10,056 bases of DNA, from positions 1 to 10,056 of the forward strand of contig CAHJWV010000751.1 in NCBI GenBank assembly GCA_903643055.1, read 5' to 3'. Both the position numbers and the translations under genes were made by a program. The stretch is from Burkholderiales bacterium. Lineage in GTDB: Bacteria; Pseudomonadota; Gammaproteobacteria; Burkholderiales; Burkholderiaceae. This document shows positions 8,146 to 10,056 of the stretch, one piece after another; positions within the stretch are counted from its first letter, which is position 1; each line of letters begins with the position of its first letter. The notes beneath the pieces are model-generated. The model saw only the letters and a program-made list of their open reading frames with translations. It ran no database searches and had not been told where the DNA came from.

Positions 8146-8305
8146 GAACGATGAACGACGGGGGTCGGATTTGGGTGTTTTTGCTCCTTCAGGGGCAGCT
8201 TCACCGAGCCTCGGCTACGGAGTCGTTGACAGCGATGGATGGAAAGGCAAGCACTGCAGACGACTGGCCGCGGAGTCCATCGCCCGCGTGCAGAACCGGC
8301 CTCGG
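8141..8305. other. Intergenic region upstream of the liu operon
   Basis: This 165-nt stretch separates the liuB operator from the stop of the isomerase-like gene. It should hold the upstream part of the liu promoter and the end of the isomerase transcript. I saw a short plus-strand T-run at about 8178-8183 but no hairpin-plus-U-tract terminator on the minus strand, so read-through from the isomerase gene into liuB is possible. Confidence 0.5.
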
Positions 8306-8914
8306 TCAGAACGGCCCTTTGGCCAACCAGCGCTCCATCTGGTCGCGCCGGTCATTGCCCCAGAAGGGCTCGTCGTCGATCACGAAGTAAGGCGCGCCGA
8401 ACACGCCGGCCGCAATGGCTTCATCGTTGGCCTGCCTCAGCCGATCTTTCCAATGCGCATGCGTCCATACCCCTTCGGCCTCGGCGCCATTGAGCCCGAA
8501 CTCGACCGCCAGACCTTTCAGCGCGACGCCATCGCTCAGATCGACACCGCGCGTGAACAGCGCACGCAAGCCATGGCGGGCCCAGGCCACCGCCCGCGCC
8601 TCATCCTGCTGATGCAGCCACCAGAACACGCGCGCAGCGTTTTGTGTGGCAATCGGAAACTTGTCCGGCAAGCGAAAAGGCACGCCGGCAAAGCGCGCCG
8701 AACGCGCGAAGTCCAACAAGACATAGTCGCGCTTCAACGGGTGCGCCAGCGGCGTCTTCAATTCAGCAGCCTGGAAGGTGGCACCGAGCAGGATCAAATG
8801 CCAGCGCACCGTGCGGCCATGGCGCGCGGCCAGCGCCTCGATCCATTCGGAGGCGACATACGAATAGGGCGACGAGAAGTCGACATAAAAATCAATGCTG
8901 CGGGAAAGGCTCAT
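8306..8914 (-). CDS. 2-hydroxychromene-2-carboxylate isomerase-like protein (DsbA/GST-kappa fold)
   Basis: This 202-residue cytosolic protein belongs to the HCCA isomerase / kappa-class glutathione transferase branch of the thioredoxin fold. The N-terminal IDFYVDFSSPYSYVASE (7-23) contains Ser15 at the position of the glutathione-activating Ser11 of naphthalene-pathway NahD, aligned by eye. There is no CxxC, so it is not a disulfide oxidase. GVFGAPYFVIDDEPFWGNDR (170-189) holds the cis-proline (Pro175) and the FWG-x-DR ending typical of the family. The ATG at 8914 starts just before the first beta strand; an in-frame TTG at 8944 is possible and neither has a strong SD. No naphthalene-degradation genes are nearby, so the name describes the family and not a proven reaction. 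It lies on the same strand as liuB, 193 nt upstream, and may be a separate unit. Confidence 0.85.
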   Translation of the reverse strand: MSLSRSIDFYVDFSSPYSYVASEWIEALAARHGRTVRWHLILLGATFQAAELKTPLAHPLKRDYVLLDFARSARFAGVPFRLPDKFPIATQNAARVFWWLHQQDEARAVAWARHGLRALFTRGVDLSDGVALKGLAVEFGLNGAEAEGVWTHAHWKDRLRQANDEAIAAGVFGAPYFVIDDEPFWGNDRRDQMERWLAKGPF

Positions 8915-8992
8915 GCAACCAGCGTAGCGCCCGTGCCGCGACAAGGCTTGCGCGCTTTCCCCAGTAGCAGCGGGCTGGACACTGCCTCGGTG

Positions 8993-9022
8993 TTGACGCC
9001 AACAGGTATAAAGTTAGGTCAA
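8993..9022. promoter_or_regulatory. Interrupted dyad TTGAC...GTCAA upstream of the binding-protein gene
   Basis: TTGAC (8993-8997) and GTCAA (9018-9022) are inverted copies 20 bp apart, with AAC and GTT as inner partial arms and TATAAA in between. The left half, TTGACG, equals the half-site of the palindrome upstream of liuB. It may be a distant relative of that operator, or a chance arrangement of short words. Confidence 0.25.
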
Positions 9023-9291
9023 TGCATCTGAAAGGCGGCGATCCTGGCAGCGCTTCGCCCTTAGCTCACGGCGCATGGCTTGCCCTTGCGCTGAAAGGAA
9101 CCCGGACACCTGTCAAGGTGCAGGCCTGTCCCGTCATTGACATCTCAACAACAGGTACCTGAGGGTTAACGCGCACGCTGCGGGAAACACTGAGCTAAGC
9201 CTTTGGCAGATGTGTCAAATTGAAGCCACAGGCCTTGTGCGATGTCAGCCCCATGACCCGCAGCACACAAGCCATTCCCACTGATTTCGCT

Positions 9292-9296
9292 GGAGA
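9292..9296 (+). promoter_or_regulatory. Ribosome binding site of the substrate-binding protein gene
   Basis: GGAGA ends 5 nt before the ATG at 9302, with a good match to the Shine-Dalgarno consensus. It fixes the start directly before the signal peptide. Confidence 0.75.
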
Positions 9297-9301
9297 TCTC
9301 G

Positions 9302-10056
9302 ATGCCATTCAAGCCCCCCCTCGCGGCCCTTGCTGCCGCCTTGGCCTTTGCACTCGCCGGCCCTGCCTCTGCGGCCGAGCCGATCAAGATCGGCGTGGCC
9401 GGGCCGTTCACCGGCGGCTCGTCATCGATGGGCGTGAGCATGCGCGACGGCGTTCGGCTCGCGACCGATGAGATCAACAAGGCCGGTGGCGTGCTGGGCC
9501 GCCCGCTATTGCTGGTCGAGCGCGATGACGAAGCGAAGAACGAGCGCGGCGTGCAGATCGCGCAAGAGCTGATCAACAAGGAGCGCGTGGCGGCCACCGT
9601 CGGCTACATCAACACCGGCGTGGCGCTCGCTGCGCAGCGCTTCTTCCAGGATGCCAAGATCCCGGTGATGAACAACGTGGCCACCGGTTCGGTGATCACC
9701 CACCAGTTCGACGATCAGTCCGAGAACTACATCTTCCGCAACTCGGCGCACGACAGCATCCAGGCGCCGATGATTGTGGAAGAGGCCGTCACGCGGCGTG
9801 GCTTCAAGAAAGTCGCGATCCTTGCCGACTCCACCAACTACGGCCAGCTCGGCCGCCAGGACTTGGAGAAGGCCCTGGCCGCCAAAAGCCTGAAACCGGT
9901 GGCCATCGAGAAGTTCAACATCAAGGACGTCGACATGACGGCCCAGTTGCTGAAGGCTAAAGAAGCCGGCGCCGAAGCGGTGCTGACCTACGGCATCGGC
10001 CCTGAACTCGCGCAGATCGCCAACGGCATGACCAAGCTCGGCTGGAAGGTGCCGAT
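9302..10056 (+). CDS. ABC transporter periplasmic substrate-binding protein, LivK type, 3' end beyond window
   Basis: The first 251 codons encode a periplasmic binding protein of the branched-chain amino acid / amide type (Peripla_BP_6 family), which captures ligand for a LivHMGF-like ABC importer. Residues 1-24 form a signal peptide: MPFK, an Ala/Leu-rich core, then ASA with cleavage expected before Ala25-Glu26. The mature start IKIGVAGPFTGGSSSMGVSM (28-47) is the classic ligand-contact strand and loop of LivK/LivJ-type proteins. Further family segments are GVRLATDEINKAGGVLGRPL (50-69), VGYINTGVAL (100-109) and VAILADSTNYGQLGRQDLEK (171-190), where the second lobe begins. Full members are about 370-400 residues, so roughly 130 are missing. 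Location beside leucine catabolism fits uptake of leucine or a related acid. The family also binds aromatics, amides and urea, and specificity cannot be read here. Confidence 0.93.
   Translation, partial: MPFKPPLAALAAALAFALAGPASAAEPIKIGVAGPFTGGSSSMGVSMRDGVRLATDEINKAGGVLGRPLLLVERDDEAKNERGVQIAQELINKERVAATVGYINTGVALAAQRFFQDAKIPVMNNVATGSVITHQFDDQSENYIFRNSAHDSIQAPMIVEEAVTRRGFKKVAILADSTNYGQLGRQDLEKALAAKSLKPVAIEKFNIKDVDMTAQLLKAKEAGAEAVLTYGIGPELAQIANGMTKLGWKVP

Larger units (their letters stand above)
8915..9301. other. 387-nt divergent intergenic region with dyads and repeats
   Basis: This region separates the minus-strand isomerase-like gene from the plus-strand substrate-binding protein gene and must hold both promoters. 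It contains CAACAGGTA twice (9000-9008 and 9149-9157) and a short hairpin CACCT-gtca-AGGTG (9107-9120). The palindrome CAGGCCTG follows at 9121-9128, and a perfect 10-bp palindrome CAGGTACCTG lies at 9152-9161. A consensus -35-like TTGACA sits at 9137-9142 but lacks a good -10 at 16-18 bp, and a TATAAA at 9007-9012 lacks a good -35. The promoter itself therefore cannot be fixed. No open frame with coding character was seen. Confidence 0.5.

Noticed and set aside
8197..8220. CCGAG/CTCGG inverted words near 8203-8213 as a terminator of the isomerase gene
   Set aside because: The loop would be a single base and no T-tract follows on the minus strand.
9137..9142. TTGACA as a firm promoter for the substrate-binding protein gene
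   Set aside because: No acceptable -10 hexamer occurs at 16-18 bp downstream, so I only list it as part of the intergenic description.

Overview
The window looks like a piece of a GC-rich betaproteobacterial chromosome, most likely Burkholderiales. This rests on the gene set, the protein sequence flavour and the compact coupled operons, not on a database search. The left end is a short-read assembly edge: the first 16 bases match the 3' end of the Illumina adapter, and the gene there is cut off by it.

Most of the window encodes the lower half of leucine / isovalerate catabolism. A minus-strand operon runs from about 8140 down to 1871 in the order liuB (methylcrotonyl-CoA carboxylase carboxyltransferase subunit), a GNAT acetyltransferase, liuC (methylglutaconyl-CoA hydratase), a lipoprotein alpha/beta-hydrolase, and liuD (biotin-carrying methylcrotonyl-CoA carboxylase subunit). 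Spacing inside it is tight: 22 nt, a 4-nt ATGA overlap, 4 nt and 7 nt. A perfect 16-bp palindrome, TTGACGTATACGTCAA, sits 12 bp upstream of liuB and is the best candidate operator. LiuB and LiuD together carboxylate 3-methylcrotonyl-CoA, LiuC hydrates the product to HMG-CoA, and LiuE cleaves it to acetyl-CoA and acetoacetate.

Left of the operon, a small plus-strand gene of unknown function (1361-1759) points tail-to-tail at liuD, with a long imperfect inverted repeat between them. This gene is divergent from a second minus-strand unit: liuE (HMG-CoA lyase) overlapping by ATGA with a truncated YbaK/EbsC-type aminoacyl-tRNA deacylase gene.

Right of the operon lies a minus-strand 2-hydroxychromene-2-carboxylate isomerase-like (DsbA/GST-kappa fold) gene. 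A 387-nt intergenic region with several dyads and repeats follows, then the first 251 codons of a plus-strand periplasmic substrate-binding protein of the branched-chain amino acid (LivK) type, which runs off the right edge. Isovaleryl-CoA dehydrogenase (liuA) and a Liu regulator are not in the window. No rRNA, tRNA, CRISPR array, insertion sequence or phage gene was seen.

The pathway itself is well known. The less ordinary points are the exported hydrolase and the GNAT protein embedded in a cytosolic CoA-ester operon, the operator palindrome, and the unexplained small gene with its convergent hairpin.
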